From NCBI GenBank assembly GCA_006386115.1, contig VFIW01000002.1, positions 868,001-932,000 on the forward strand: a stretch of DNA of 64,000 bases. Direction: 5' to 3'. Shown here piece by piece: positions 9,651 through 21,884 of the stretch. Each line of letters begins with the position of its first letter. Position 1 is the first letter of the stretch. The notes beneath the pieces were generated by a model. It saw nothing but the letters and a program-made list of their open reading frames with translations, was not told where the DNA came from and did no database searches. This DNA comes from Globisporangium splendens. Lineage: Eukaryota > Oomycota > Peronosporomycetes > Pythiales > Pythiaceae. The translations under genes were made by a program, and so were the position numbers.

Positions 9651-12600
9651 ATTGGCGTAATGTGTGCGGTGCGTGCGAAAAGCCGAAATGAGCTGTGGGA
9701 CACAACACGCACTCGTGTCGAGATCAATCACTCGGTCTTTTTCGAAAGACGAAGGAAATAAATCACTGCGCGTCTGCAAGCAGTTGCAAAGTTTGCCGAG
9801 TCTGCAATTCGCAAAAGCGGATGTTTCTCGGATCGTGTTCTGCAGCGTTGGACCTGCGGCCGCCAGCTGCTTTTTTGGCTTGTTTGCTTGTTTTCTGCAA
9901 ATGTAGGAGCTGCGAGCGCAAATAACAACGAGCAAAGGGACTTGCGCGGCTTTTACGAAATTGAACAATGGTCGCAGCAAACAAGTGGAACAACCAGCAG
10001 CAAGAGCCAAGGGATGTCCACAGACAGGGTCTGACTTTTACTCGCCCGCTTCTGCTGACCCCTCCCAGCCGACCAAAAACACAACACGCGCCGCATACAA
10101 ACGTCCATATGAAGAAGAAAGAAAGAAGAACGGAAGAAAAAAAGGAAGCGGCACTCTCTCGCATACGCCAGTGCCGCTTGCGGTCGGCAGTGGGTTGCTG
10201 CTGCCAAACAAACACAACACAAAACACAGAAAAGCAGAGTAAACTACCTGCCGCAGGACAATTTGCTGCAAACGGGCGTGTCACTTTTTCCCCCTTCACT
10301 TGGACTTTGTATGCAGATGACCGTAATCTATTTGTTGTTATTTATTTCCTAACGGCAGCATGCAGCCACCACCTGTCATGGACTTTACGCTGGCAGCATT
10401 ACCAACGAGTCGAATGAGGCAAGGCAGTTGGATCAACAAACAAAAAACAAAACAAAAAAGCGTAACGAGTGGGCATGCACAACACAACCAACGGCAAGAA
10501 CGGGATTAGGGCTCTTCGTGCAAGCTATTCACGCACATGCCCACACGCAGCACGCTGGGAAGAGACTCGCAAAGTGGGATGGCGAGCAGCTGGGGGCAGC
10601 CAGCCACCATCCCATCGCTCTTCCATATTCAAAGAGACACGCTGTGTGGTAAAAGACCGTTGCGCGCGCGCTTGACTGATTGATTGACTGTTTGACTGCT
10701 GCTGCTGCGAAAAGAAATTCCAGAGCGACCCGCTCGATGCAATTTTTGTGGAGGATATGAAAGGGTGCATGCTTCATGACGTTTGGCGATGGTCACGAGG
10801 ATCCTTCCACGTATTTTACTTCTTTGCTGCGGAAGCGTCCGGGGATTTTCTTTTTAAGGACGAGCCATCACGATACTGGCCAAACAGTAATAAACCTGAG
10901 GCGCAGTTGACGGGTGCGGCATTACACACCTGTTTCTGCTTTTTTGCTTGGTAAATTTGAAGCCGCAATGACTCCAGCTGGTTGGGTCTGTCTATGTAAA
11001 GGCGAAGCCACTTTGGCGTAATGGGAAATGCACTGCTTTAGGAGAGTCGGTGCGTTTTATTGCACACCCTTTCCGCATTTCAGCCAATCAGAAGTCGCAG
11101 AGCAGAGTAAAAACGCACAAAGCGGCACAGCAGCAGGCCACTGCAATCCATATCTTGCGACCAGATGGCTGCTTCCAAACGGATCAAAACGCGAAAAGCT
11201 CACAAAGAGAGCGCCTGATATGGAGGCATGCACCTGCCATCCGTTTACTAACCACATGGTGAGGTGAGAGGCCAGTCGATAATAGAAAATGGGCCAGAGT
11301 ATCCAAGCCAGCTTCAAGCTGACCGCTTGCGTTTTATATGGAGACCCATGCTGACCACCAACCGCTATTATGGAGCTGAGGCTGCCAGCTCTCCGTGTTC
11401 GCAACCGACGCAACAACTGAAGCGAAAGCCGCACGCATTTGGCTGAGGAGAAGAACTGACCACCACTGGGGGGAGCAAACCAATAGAGAGTTATTCTCTA
11501 TGGAAGTGCGACTGGCATGTCCTCAGCAGCAACCAGTTTGTCAGGTTTTTACATACACTCTATTTACAAACACGTCGTGCTTACCAGTGGGTTCAACTAG
11601 ATGGCGCAAGTGAAAACAGAAATAAAGAAAACAAGATGTGCATGCATTTTTCCACTTGTAAATCGGCTCAGCTGGTGCGCCAAGGCATGCGCATAACGCA
11701 GTGGGTGTGGTAAGCGAGTGCTATGCTGGACCCAAGATGTGCAGGTGAACTTTCTGTATTTATGGTGCGAATTGTCACTAAAAACAGGAATATAGCATCT
11801 AAAAGAACATGCCTGGAACACAATCAGAAAATGTAAAGAACACGGGGGGCATGCCTGGAAGGATAAGATCGCGATTGTAAAGATCGGATCACCGCCGCCA
11901 TGCTGATCCCGCCAAGGGAGTTCCTGCATCAGATGACGTTTTCGAGTGTACCCTTTCCAAAAATTTTTCTCTCTCCCTGACGGAGTCCCTCTGCGTGACC
12001 TAGTGGCGAGAAGGAACGACGATCCAGTAGAGAACAAGATGGCGCGTGCATGTCTTTCTGCCGCGTCTCCGCAGCGGAGAGGAGCTCACGCCGATGGACA
12101 AGTTGACAACTGACGCATGTGCTTTTACGTACCATGGCAGAAAGCGACATGCACAAAACTGGGGTTCTATAAAGGTGTATTTCTGTCGATTTTAGTCGAC
12201 AAATATGCACCTTTGCAGTGCCTTTAACAAGGCGATATACATCGAAATCCGGAGGCTTCATGGATTGATCACAAGGTGCACAGTTTCCTGCCAAAACTGG
12301 CAAACGTGATCGTGCTCCAGAGTCTTCAGAAATTCTGCAATTGTGGTGCGGAAACATATCACGTGGCGCTTCGTGAAAAATTCTCCACTGGGTGGCTGTG
12401 TCTCTAGTTCAGAACCCTTTGAGAGGTCTGCTCTTTAGAATAAGAAGATTTCGGAATCTTGACAAATCTGAGGCGGCTTTGACTCGGATGCTCGCAAAAG
12501 TCGGATCTTCAACAAAGAAAACAATAAAAAAAATCACTGGATATGGTACTTTGTGCGTCAGGTGCCATCTCTTCCGCCTGCCGGGAAACCTTTTTTGTGT

Positions 12601-13080
12601 CTGCGAATGGGCTGCCGTCGTTGTCAAGATGGGACTCAGATTCTCAATACTGGACGTTCCCTGAACGTTAGCGGAAAGCGCGCGCTATTCGATACACAAT
12701 GGGTCTTCTTCTGCGACTTTCACGTCATCGCAGAGACGTGGCAACTGCCGACCCAGGTTGGCAACTTTGGACAAATGCCCAGATCTTCTCTCTCTCTCTC
12801 TCTTTACATATTTGTTTGTATTCCTCCGCATGAACGAAGCAAATGAATGGAAGCGCGCAATCCTGATTTTCTCCATGCAGCTGAAAGAAGGTTGCCACGC
12901 TTCTCCATATCCATGGCTATCCCTGCTTCTCTAAATGACTTGCACTCATCAACGTTTTCTTCTTTGAAGAGCTCGAGAATAGATGGGGAAAATATTGCGA
13001 TGCGTTCTTCCGCATCATGTGTTTGGAGCAGATTATGATGTCGGCACTGAACCATTTGCGCCATGCATACATGGATGCAC
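9651..13080. other. Long gene-poor region
   Basis: About 3.4 kb without a gene I can support: short open frames in all phases, no domains, no consistent splice-linked exon series. It contains a (CT)n tract near 12788-12806 and GAAGAAAG-rich DNA near 10110-10145. Confidence 0.5.
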
Positions 13081-13084
13081 ACGA

Positions 13085-13560
13085 AGAAAGTAGGACGCTC
13101 GGCTCTCTCCCATGCCAAACTCTCTCTTTATCTGTCTCAAGCACTGCCTACTTGAAGTTCTCGAGCTCAAATGCCGATCCTGGAGCGTGCGGAAGCCTTG
13201 CTATTGTTGTCTATGCGTCGTGCCTTGGACTCGCTTTCCTTGTGTGCAGTTGAAAAGGAAGAACGCTCGGCTCACTTACGTCCGAGTCTCGTTCTCTACG
13301 GCAAGGCACGCTGCGTATGATTGAAATCGTTGCGTTCTGCACACCGATCGCGGAATTGTGCAAGTGGTGTCGACATATTGTCTGTCTGCATGTGGAGGAC
13401 TCGCTGTCCTTGCGTGCGTTTGAAGAAAGGAAAGACGCTCGGCTCTATGTGTCGGTCTCGTACAACGCGACGCGTATACCGAGCCTGGAGCGCAAAGGCT
13501 GGTGTGTTTCGGCTTCGACTGCTGCTCGTGTCGAAGATTCGCTGTAAGCTTTCGTGGAGC
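13085..13560 (+). repeat. Diverged tandem repeat of about 170 bp (decayed coding repeat)
   Basis: The phrase GAACGCTCGGCTC or GACGCTCGGCTC recurs near 13093, 13262 and 13434, a spacing of about 170 bp. It is preceded by GACTCGCT..CCTTG.GTGC.GTTTGAA and followed by a CGA.CCTGGAGCG phrase. A further diverged unit lies near 14175. A period of about 170 bp equals about 57 codons, and reading frames through the units share similar residues (HVEDSLSL..FEERKDARL) but are broken by shifts and stops. This fits a decayed gene with repeated protein units. The family is not recognised. Confidence 0.4.
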
Positions 13561-15632
13561 AGAAACTCGATTACGCGCGGATTAAGCGCCTGAATGGCTG
13601 GCTTTCTGCGTTCAAACGCGGTAAATCGAAAGTCAGTTTCCTGTCAAGAGTGTGGCCAATTCGTTCGCATTGGAGCCTTCCACAGTGCAACTCTGGGGTG
13701 GGTACACTTGTACCGAGGCACGTTGAAAGATCTGATTGAACGATGGATATATGGCAAACTGACTGGCCAGGCAGGATGGATCTGAGCTTCTCTGTTGAGC
13801 AGTCGCATTGGTGTCCTATGTCTCTATGGATTTCTAGCACCAGGTGCACTTTGAACGTGGCAACAGGATGGCGCAGGTCTGCAAAGTCAATATCTAGCTG
13901 TATGATATTGCACCTAGATGGACAAAAGTCACATTTTGTGTGTATGTATTACGCTGTAGCTATCTCTCTTGTTTGCATTGCGCGTGTACACAAAACAAAT
14001 AAACACAGGCGCGTAATCTTGGTTTCAGTGAGCCATGTCGAGCAGCTGGGAAAAGTTGCCACGCTTCTCCATATTCGTGCACTTCATCCTCTCTCTTGAA
14101 ATGCTTCGACTTGCTTTGCACCAGTGCCTCCACCTCTCTAATCGTTGAAGATATGGCTTGTTTTGAATCAGGAAAGGCGCTCAGCTCTCTCTCGTGTCAC
14201 CTCTGTCTCATACAGCAAGGCGTCGTGTACGTTGAAGTTGTTGAGTGCATACCGATGGTGGAGTGCGCAGAGTGTCGCCTGCTGGTGCCTCTACATGTGG
14301 AAGGTGCAATGTGGCTGTCCCACCACATAAACACGGCGAATGGTTGCCAACATGCACTGCGATGGACATCAGAACCTCGGAGCAGGTTCACTTTTCCTCT
14401 GACAGAGCGACATCGTGCGATTAGTGCTCAGCAAAGTCTCTCGAACAAGAATGTCGTGCTTCGGGTGTCAACCAATAACCTCAGCAGATCAACAACCACA
14501 ACCGCACAGAGCGGACTCAGATTGAGGCAGGAGCATTGCAGAGTGAGAACCCTTGAGCTCCTTTACTGCAACGAAATATAACCGATGAGATGCTGGCCAG
14601 CTCGATGCACCTATCATTATCGACGCCTTTGTCTGAGAACGACACGTCTGTCGTGCAGTCTGCAACCCATACCTAAGATCAAGACGCAACTGCTCGCTTC
14701 CTGCAAGATGCAGAGACGGCATTACGAGTACTGTACAGCGCGTTGGTTGGCAATCGAGCGTGAGGCTGGCATTTAGCTCGTCGTTCCAGCCACTGCATTC
14801 GTCCACGCGGTTGTTTCATGTGGATGCGAAGGGGCGTGCATAGAGCATTGGATCGTTCGCATGTGGTCACGTTGTGCACACAGACGGTTACGCTGACGTG
14901 CCCATGCCATGCGATTGCTTGCTTGGTTCTGACAACAACAAGCGTTTGCGACTTGGGGGTACGCTGGCTGTGGCCAGCAATGATGCTGCTCGGCCACTCG
15001 TGCAGAGACACTCGATGGAAAGAAGAGAGTGGCCATTACAAGCGCACCCTCTTTTGGCAAACGCATCATTGTCGTGAAGAGCGCATTTATGCAAAATTGT
15101 GGATGCCACTCTTTTGCTTGCAGCAAAATAGGTAATTCTGTTACTTAACAAGGTATTGGTCAAGATTACCTTTATTTATTGCCACAACTCCTATTTTACT
15201 GTAGTAAACATTTTCCCACCCTGATCCCATACAAGCTCTCACAAAGGACAAAAAAGGTAGAAAAAATCGAACCCATGAGTGGTACCTTCTCAATGGGATG
15301 CACACGTTATCGTTTCCATTCATTTTTAGCTCAAGCACCTTGTTTTAATCCCGATTCCTTACCTTTTTCTGTTGGTTCACGTCAAATAACCACCCAAATA
15401 TCCACCAATTAAGCAATTTCCGCGTCTTCTCGCCCACCACGGATTTTTTTCCTTTTTTTCAAACTGCGCTCCTCTCTCTATACCCCCAGCCCGCAAGACA
15501 TCAACCCACTGTTTCCTCTTCATAGCGGTGCACAATGGCGTCCATTACAGCAACAGGCAGAAGAAGAAGAAGAAGAAGACACGCCATTCTCGTTCATTCG
15601 TCCCTCCATAAAGCCGCTCCACACACGTGAAG
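13561..15632. other. Gene-poor region with decayed open frames
   Basis: No intact gene. The phrase TTGCCACGCTTCTCCATAT occurs at about 12892 and again at about 14054, so part of the block is duplicated. Around 14590-15080 there are short open pieces with gene-like composition (for example FLQDAETALRVLYSALVGNRA), interrupted by stops and shifts, probably a dead gene of unknown type. A (GAA)n tract is at 15553-15580. Confidence 0.4.
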
Positions 15633-18085
15633 ATGCGCTCTCCGTCTCTGTGTACAGCAGCAGCATGCGCGCTTGCTGTTGTGGCGCTGCTCCCGACCAA
15701 TGGCCGCGCGCAGACGTGCAGCCGCAAGACGACGGCGCTGACGTCCGCGTGCGGCGGTCTCTGCTACGACGGCCGCCCGTGCATCGCGTACAGCAGCAAC
15801 ACGTCGACCTCGAACACGAACTTCACGACGTGCGTCCCAACGGCTTTCAGCGAGTGCAAGTACGACGCCGACGGCGCCTGCGCCTACGAGTGCTTCACGA
15901 ACGGCCCCAACGATTTTGTCAAGAGCGGCAGCGTCCAGTTCAGCGCGTACACCTTTTTGATCCCGTTTGGCGAGATCGAGAGCGAGTGGGAAGCCAAATG
16001 GAACGCGAACGAGCAGACCGAGTGGGAGGTCAACGAGCGCACCACCCACGATGAGACCACGTCGCTGCCGTCCAAGTCCAACAACGTGCTCCAGAACGTC
16101 GAGCCGCTCCAGTTCCTCAATACCACCAAGAAAGTGTACGTGAGATAGCATATTGACTTGTGCCTTTTGCGCAGTGCATAACTAACGACGCTCTTTATGC
16201 GTTTACAGCACGATTGCAGGTGGCAATTCGAGCACCGAGGGTCAGCGCGGCAAAGTGGCGAAACTCTCGATCGCGACGCAGCTGCTGAGCTCGCAGACAC
16301 AGCTCGAAGCCGTGACGCTCGCGAACCTGGAGCTGGACCAGTACCCGCAGTCGACGTTCCCGACGCAGCTCAAGAACTTCAGTATGGTCAACTGCGTGAT
16401 CAATGAGTACCCGGAGGACCTGCCGTCCATGACGGCGCTCGAAAACCTGTACGTAGCAGGCAGATTAAAGCTACTGCAAACAGCAAATGCTGACAATAAC
16501 GTTTCTTCTTAATAGGGATTTCTCCAAGAACTATTTCAAGGACTACCCCGTCAAGTTCAGTCTGAGCCAGCTGCGCACGCTCAACCTCTCGACCAACTCC
16601 ATGACGAGCTTTGACGGCGACTTTCCCAACCTCACGACGCTGTACGTAGCAACCAGCAACGCTTGCTTGTTTGTTTGTTTGCACACATCGTGACCTGACT
16701 TGCTTTGCCATGCTTTTGTTTGTAGTGACTTGTCGGGCAACACGTTCTCGACGATTCCGGACAAGGTGTTCTCCATGACCAAGCTCAAGAACCTCTATTT
16801 GCAGAACAACTCGTTCTCGAACGTCGCGCTCACGCAGGACCAGGTGGCGTTTCTACAAAACCTCACAGTGCTTTCGATCAACTCGTTCGGGACGCTGAGC
16901 TGCGATACCATGAGCCAAACGAAAGTCGGCGGTGTCGACGTGTGTCTCGCAGGCACGACGACGGGTTCAGGTTCGGCCAATGGCACGACGATCATCACGA
17001 CGTCGTCATCTGGCAGCAATACTGGCGCGATCATCGGCGGCGTTGTCGGAGCGCTCGCGGTCGTCGCGATCGTCGCTGGCATTATGCTCTACCGCCGCCG
17101 CTACCACACCAACAAGTCCAACAGCACGTACCAGGGCTCGACGAAGCACTCGGACGACCGTGACACGGTCTCGCTCTGGAACGACCAGGAGCTGCTCTCG
17201 CTCCAGGTCAACGCCGACGACATTGAGGACATCAAGAAGCTCGGCAACGGTGCGTTCGGCGTCGTGTACCTCGCCAAGTACCGGAAAACGCGCTTTGTCG
17301 CGTGCAAGCGCCTGAAAAAGGACGAAGTCACGTGGCAGACGACGCAGAGTTTCGTGGCCGAGATCAAGTTGGTGGCCAAGCTCGACCATCCGCGCATCGT
17401 GGCGCTCATCGGCGTCTCGTGGACCATCGAATCGGATCTCCAGGCGTTGTTTGAGTACATGGAGCGTGGCGACCTGCGCAAGTACCTCGAGTCCCCGAAG
17501 ACGCCACACCACTGGACAGCCGAAAAGCTGCAGCTCGCGATCGACGTCGTCGAGGCGCTCGTGTACGTGCACTCGTTCTCGCCGCCGCTGGTGCATCGCG
17601 ACCTGAAATCGCGCAACGTGCTGCTCGGTTCGGCCACGCCCGAAGACCAGAACAGTGGCAATGGCTCGGTTCGCGCCAAGCTCAGCGACTTTGGTGTCGC
17701 GCGGTTCGGGTCGACGTCGGCAACGATGACAGCAGGCGTCGGCACGGGTCGCTGGCTCGCGCCTGAAGTGATTGCTGGCAGCAGCGACTACAACGAGACG
17801 TGCGATATATTTGCGTTCGGTGTCGTGCTCAGCGAGATCGACACGCACGCGCTGCCGTACGAGGATGTCATGGGCGCGAACGGGAACCGCCTCGCGGACG
17901 TCGCGATCCTGCAGATGGTGGCCACGGGCAACCTGCTGCCGACGTTCACGCCGATGTGCCCCGTCGACATTTTGAACATCGCGCGCCGGTGCATGTCTCT
18001 TGACCGGAACGACCGCCCGAGCGCTGTCGAAGTCGCGTACGCACTGCGGACGACCCAGAAATCCCAAGACTTTTACGTTTTGTAA
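15633..18085 (+). CDS. LRR receptor-like TKL protein kinase (complete)
   Basis: Four exons (15633-16135, 16209-16448, 16516-16641, 16726-18085) encode 742 residues. The start ATG opens a signal peptide (MRSPSLCTAAACALAVVALL). A Cys-containing N-terminal domain with acidic linker follows, then LRRs at about 190-330, a cap (LTQDQVAFLQNL), a Ser/Thr/Gly stalk, one membrane helix (about 390-412), basic RRRYH, and a TKL kinase domain (about 458-735). Catalytic elements are intact: GNGAFGVV, Lys484, Asp582 of HRDLKSRN, Asp611 of DFG, APE. The LRR introns are phase 2 in Leu codons, the layout of the genes at 4-1989 and 51811-54934. Likely a surface receptor; the ligand is unknown. Confidence 0.92.
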
Positions 18086-18206
18086 GCAAACGAGGAAGAC
18101 AGCAAGGGGTGGGTTATGAATATTTGTATATATCGATTGCGAATGCGTTGCCTCGTTCCCTCTCTTGTTCCTTCCTTATAGATAGATGAACTGGTGCGGA
18201 AGGAAG

Positions 18207-18779
18207 CTACTGAGACGACGGCGGCAGGAGGTCGTGGATCGCGATCTGGCGCACGGGCTCGCCCGTGATCGGGTTGATGCCGGCGCGCGAGTTGTGGTGC
18301 TGCAGGTTCTGTGCGCGCACGACGGCGCGGTGCTTGACGGCTTGGTCCGCGGCCATGAGCCGCTGTCCGTCCTTGCCGTCGTTGTACTGCAGCGTGATCG
18401 GGTTGAACGCCTCGTCGCCCTTGTTGCGCCGCGCCTTGCTGCCGGACTCGCGGAGTGCGCGCCATCTCGCTTCCTCCTCGGCCGAGGCTGCGTCCATGTC
18501 TTTCCAGCGCTGGATCTCGCGCTGCACGTTGTCGTAGCGCTTGCGCTCACGGTGGATCTTGACGCGAGCCTGGCGCTCTTCGCGTGCTTCACCCACCGTG
18601 TCCGAATGGGACCGATCGGCGTCCGAGAGGAAACCCTGCGCCTGTGGCGTGTACACGAGCATCGCGGCGCCCGTGGCCGACGTGTCGATGCGCACGAAGC
18701 CCTCCTTGCGCTGCCGCAACCGGTCTTTCTCGCGCTGCTCGCGGGTCCGCGCGGGGATGTTGTTGAACGCTGTGGTCAT
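18207..18779 (-). CDS. Conserved-looking hypothetical protein, charged, NPIT motifs
   Basis: Single-exon frame of 190 residues with strong third-position GC bias. It begins MTTAFNNIPARTREQREKDR and is very rich in Arg, Glu and Gln. A helical, probably coiled-coil stretch (about 62-110, EEARWRALRES) leads to a C-terminal part with two related phrases, FNPITLQYNDGKDGQRL and INPITGEPVRQI. No enzyme motif, signal peptide or membrane helix is visible. I do not recognise the family. The repeated NPIT phrases and charged helix recall axonemal proteins, but that is a weak guess. It is convergent with the LRR kinase, with only 121 nt between the 3' ends. Confidence 0.65.
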   Translation of the reverse strand: MTTAFNNIPARTREQREKDRLRQRKEGFVRIDTSATGAAMLVYTPQAQGFLSDADRSHSDTVGEAREERQARVKIHRERKRYDNVQREIQRWKDMDAASAEEEARWRALRESGSKARRNKGDEAFNPITLQYNDGKDGQRLMAADQAVKHRAVVRAQNLQHHNSRAGINPITGEPVRQIAIHDLLPPSSQ

Positions 18780-19154
18780 AGTTGAAGCTCTGGAGATCTG
18801 ATGATTGGGCTCTGATGACCTTCAATGGAGCTAAGGCAGAGCGGTAAGTGGGGCTGCAGGCTTCGCTTACATGGCACACTTGCCGGGTTTTCTCTGTCGA
18901 TGCCTTTCTATCCTTGGCCACAGGGTCAGGACAAGAGCGATGGAGAGTCAAAGATAGAAAAGTCAAGGACGACGACCAACGACGCATGGATTTTTGTTGT
19001 ATGTGTTGCCCAAGCCACTGTTACGTAGCACTCATGCAGTTGATCGTTTAGTGCACGCGCGAGCATTATCGTTGCTTATATGAACGATCTAGGCATTTAT
19101 GCCTTTCGGATGTGCCTCAGACGACCTCTCTTGTTTCTTGGAGCTAATTTTTAC
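18780..19154. other. Intergenic
   Basis: 375-nt spacer between two minus-strand genes. No gene or clear motif seen. Confidence 0.6.
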
Positions 19155-20391
19155 TTAGAATGTGGAGATGCACGTCTCGCACTTGTCCACGAGCGGGATC
19201 ACGCTCTCTTTCCGGCTCACTTGCGCCGCGTACTGCTGCTTGGGCTGCTGCTGCGCATTCCCACCGCTGACAATGGACGGAAACGCATGCGGCGACACGT
19301 CGACGCCGTTCACGTGCGTGAGGAACACCTCGTCGCCGCGCATACCCGCATCAAAAGCCGGGGACCCCGGCAGCGCCTGCACGGCGACCCAGCCGTCCTG
19401 CTGCCTTAGGGGCTTAAGACCTAACGCGCCATTTACCTTGGTCACGCTCACGGTCTGCTCGCAGTCAAAGCTGAACCAGAGGCGCACGGCCTGGATGAAC
19501 CCGCGCTGTGCCTCAGCCTCACTCAGTTGGTACACGCCTTCGTACAAGACACGCGGTCCCGTGTGCAAAATCGCGTTCGGACACGCGATGGCGAGCGGCA
19601 GCAGCGTCGTCTGGATCGCCACCGGGTGACTCGTGCGCCGGAACCGGTTGATGTACTCGCGCGCGGTTCGTGGTCACGAGCACGTCTCGTACTCGATCGA
19701 GATAGGCGACGGCTTGAGCACGCTCAGCAGACTCGCGCTCGACTTGGACTTGTCCGTCACCATCACGGGCACTCACGTGCCGATGTGGATGTACGGCTCG
19801 TGGTAGACGCTGCTGTTCGTCGTGCTGGCGCTCACGGGATGGACCTGGCTGAGGTCATTGCCGAGCGCCGACAGATGGCTGATGAAGCTCTGAGAGCTGA
19901 TCTGCTGCGTGCTGGTGCGTCTGCATGAGCCACACATGAGCAAATATTGCAGTGAGGTATACACATCCACGTTTAATTGGTGTTGTTAAACAACAGTTGC
20001 ACCTTCCGATCGGCATGAGACTCGTTCTTCGCATGCCGCGGATCGCGTGGTCCGTTTGCTGCGTCAAGTCGCTCATGCGGCGCATGGGAGCGCTGAAGAT
20101 GTCGAGCACCCATCGCGAGTCCGGCACCATGAGCGAATGGATCTGCGCTTCCTCATCGTCGCCTCCAGCGCCCTCATCGATGTCTGCTGCCGAAATGAGC
20201 TGCTCGATGCTGTCGCCCTTGGGCAGGCGATACAGCGAGATCTCGGCAGCCGACGCCACGGCGAACAGCTCCTCCTCGCAGTAGAGCGCGTGCGCCATCT
20301 TGACGTCGTCCCACGTCTGGTGCGCGTCCGCCACGTCCGTCTGCTCGAACTCGAAGCACCCGTCGTTCTTGCACACGAGCACGCTCACCAT
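19155..20391 (-). pseudogene. PDZ-like protein gene with two in-frame stops (pseudogene or sequence errors)
   Basis: Reconstructed minus-strand gene: exon 20003-20391 (MVSVLVCKNDGCFEF...), an 82-nt intron, then coding sequence 19155-19920. The second exon keeps one frame with GC-biased codons to a final stop at 19155, but that frame has TGA at 19773-19775 and 19674-19676. Around the second stop the neighbouring frame briefly reads better (VLVTTNRAR), which suggests compensating single-base indels. The C-terminus resembles a PDZ domain (GWVAVQALPGSPAFDAGMRGDEVFLTHVNGVDV) and ends in KCETCISTF. The N-terminal 120 residues look like a beta-rich domain of unknown family. Either a recent pseudogene or an uncorrected assembly. 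No function assigned. Confidence 0.55.
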
Positions 20392-20675
20392 CTCGGCTGC
20401 TTTGTCCTGTGGAGCTCGCCCTTCGCGCTGCGTTGGGACTTGTTGTGACGCTTCGTGTGGTGAATGCAGACAATGCTTGCAATTAATTAATAGCAGTACA
20501 TTTGCTAGATGGTTTATTTTGGGGAACGGAATGATATTTTGGGGTCTTCTGTTAATAACAAGTTTGGGTCGAGTTGGAACGTCTATCAGAAAGAAGTGAT
20601 GAGATGGCAGATAGCGGTGTGTGCTGGTGAGCTGTGTGGCAAGTGTCCCAGCAACTGTCGAGCATTGACGGCAGG

Positions 20676-21636
20676 ATGGCGGAAGCGAGAGCGCTCTACA
20701 GACGCATCCTGCGCATCGCGAGGACATGTACGTGGACGCATACGCATTCTCGTGTCAAAAGCAGTAGCCGCACTGGCGTCTGCTGCATCGCAGTGCGTGC
20801 GCTGGCGGTTCTTTCTGCGATGCGTGTTGCTGTTGTTGCTGCTGTGCAGCAACTCACTGAAGCGCACTTGCTCTGGTCAACAATGCAGACATGCTGACAA
20901 CTGTGTGCGTGTGCTCTATTTTGTTCTATGCGCGCGTTCTCTGTGTGTGCAGGGGAAGGAGGCTTTGTCGAGCAGCAGTGGATCCGTCGTGAAGCAAGGT
21001 AAAGTTTGCTTCTGCGTGTTTGTGCATGCATGCAGCATATGTATTTCCATTCTGCATACATCTGTTTGAACTGCCACTGCTGGGATCAAGTGCTCTGCAG
21101 AGTTTGTGTCCGTGTGCCATACACATGCGCACGTATATGAAGCGTCGCGAACTTGCTTTCCCTTCGGCTTTTTGTTTTTCGTAAAAAGGAAAGCAAGAGA
21201 ACGCCATGGTGTGTGCGATCTGGAGTGACGCAAGTGGACGTGGAAGGAAAGAGTGTGTTGTTTGTGTCATTTTCCTTCTGGAACAAACAAACAAGCGCCT
21301 CATGTGATCGTTTTCGTTGATATTCTTTCCAGATTATTCTAACCAACATGCATCATGCATGTGCGTGTAATGAACGTCTTTTCCAATAGAACGCGCTTTG
21401 AGGAGCAGCGCGCGGTCGCAGATGCGCGCTGGATCCGCGAGCTCGTGCAGGCCGGACACGACCAGGTGGACGTGGCGCTGCACTACCAGATCCCGTACCC
21501 GCGGCCGCACCACGTGGACCCAGGCACCGTCGGCGGCGACAACGACTTTCGCCGCCGCTCCACGCGCTCGAACGCGAGCTTGTGCCGCACGAGCAAGCAC
21601 GGCGTGCAAAAGCAGTTTCAGCCGCATCGGAAATAA
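20676..21636 (+). CDS. NDUFB9: NADH:ubiquinone oxidoreductase B22 subunit (LYR motif protein)
   Basis: Three exons (20676-20727, 20953-20998, 21390-21636) encode 114 residues. The N-terminus is a classic LYR motif (MAEARALYRRILRIARTW), split by a 225-nt intron and followed by EGGFVEQQWIRREAR. The third exon carries WIRELVQAGHDQVDVALHYQ and IPYPRPHHVDPG, signatures of complex I subunit B22. LYR proteins bind acyl-loaded mitochondrial acyl carrier protein; B22 sits in the membrane arm of complex I at the inner membrane. The basic C-terminal tail is longer than strictly needed. Both introns (225 and 391 nt) are long for this window; the second has acceptor CCAATAG. Confidence 0.88.
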
Positions 21637-21884
21637 ATAACAAGAGAGGACGATGAATAGTGGACGATGATATTATATATACAAGGATGCTACGAATTAC
21701 GACTTCCACGCTACCGACGACGATAAAATTGGCGCGGGTTCTTGGCATTTTCCTCCACTCCCGCATAGATATAGTTGGCAGTACATTGTTGCTGGCGCTC
21801 TTGCTTTCTTCGTTCTCGAGTCACCAATAGATTAGGTTTGCGTCTGCGCGTGTCGCGACGTCCGCATTTGCGTTGCTTGCTGTC

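Noticed and set aside
9651..10010. Upstream in-frame extension of the KIX-LRR protein (120 codons)
   Set aside because: No conserved look and weaker codon bias; the ATG at 9650 gives a better start.
17006..18067. 353-codon minus-strand frame
   Set aside because: Antisense of the LRR kinase gene.
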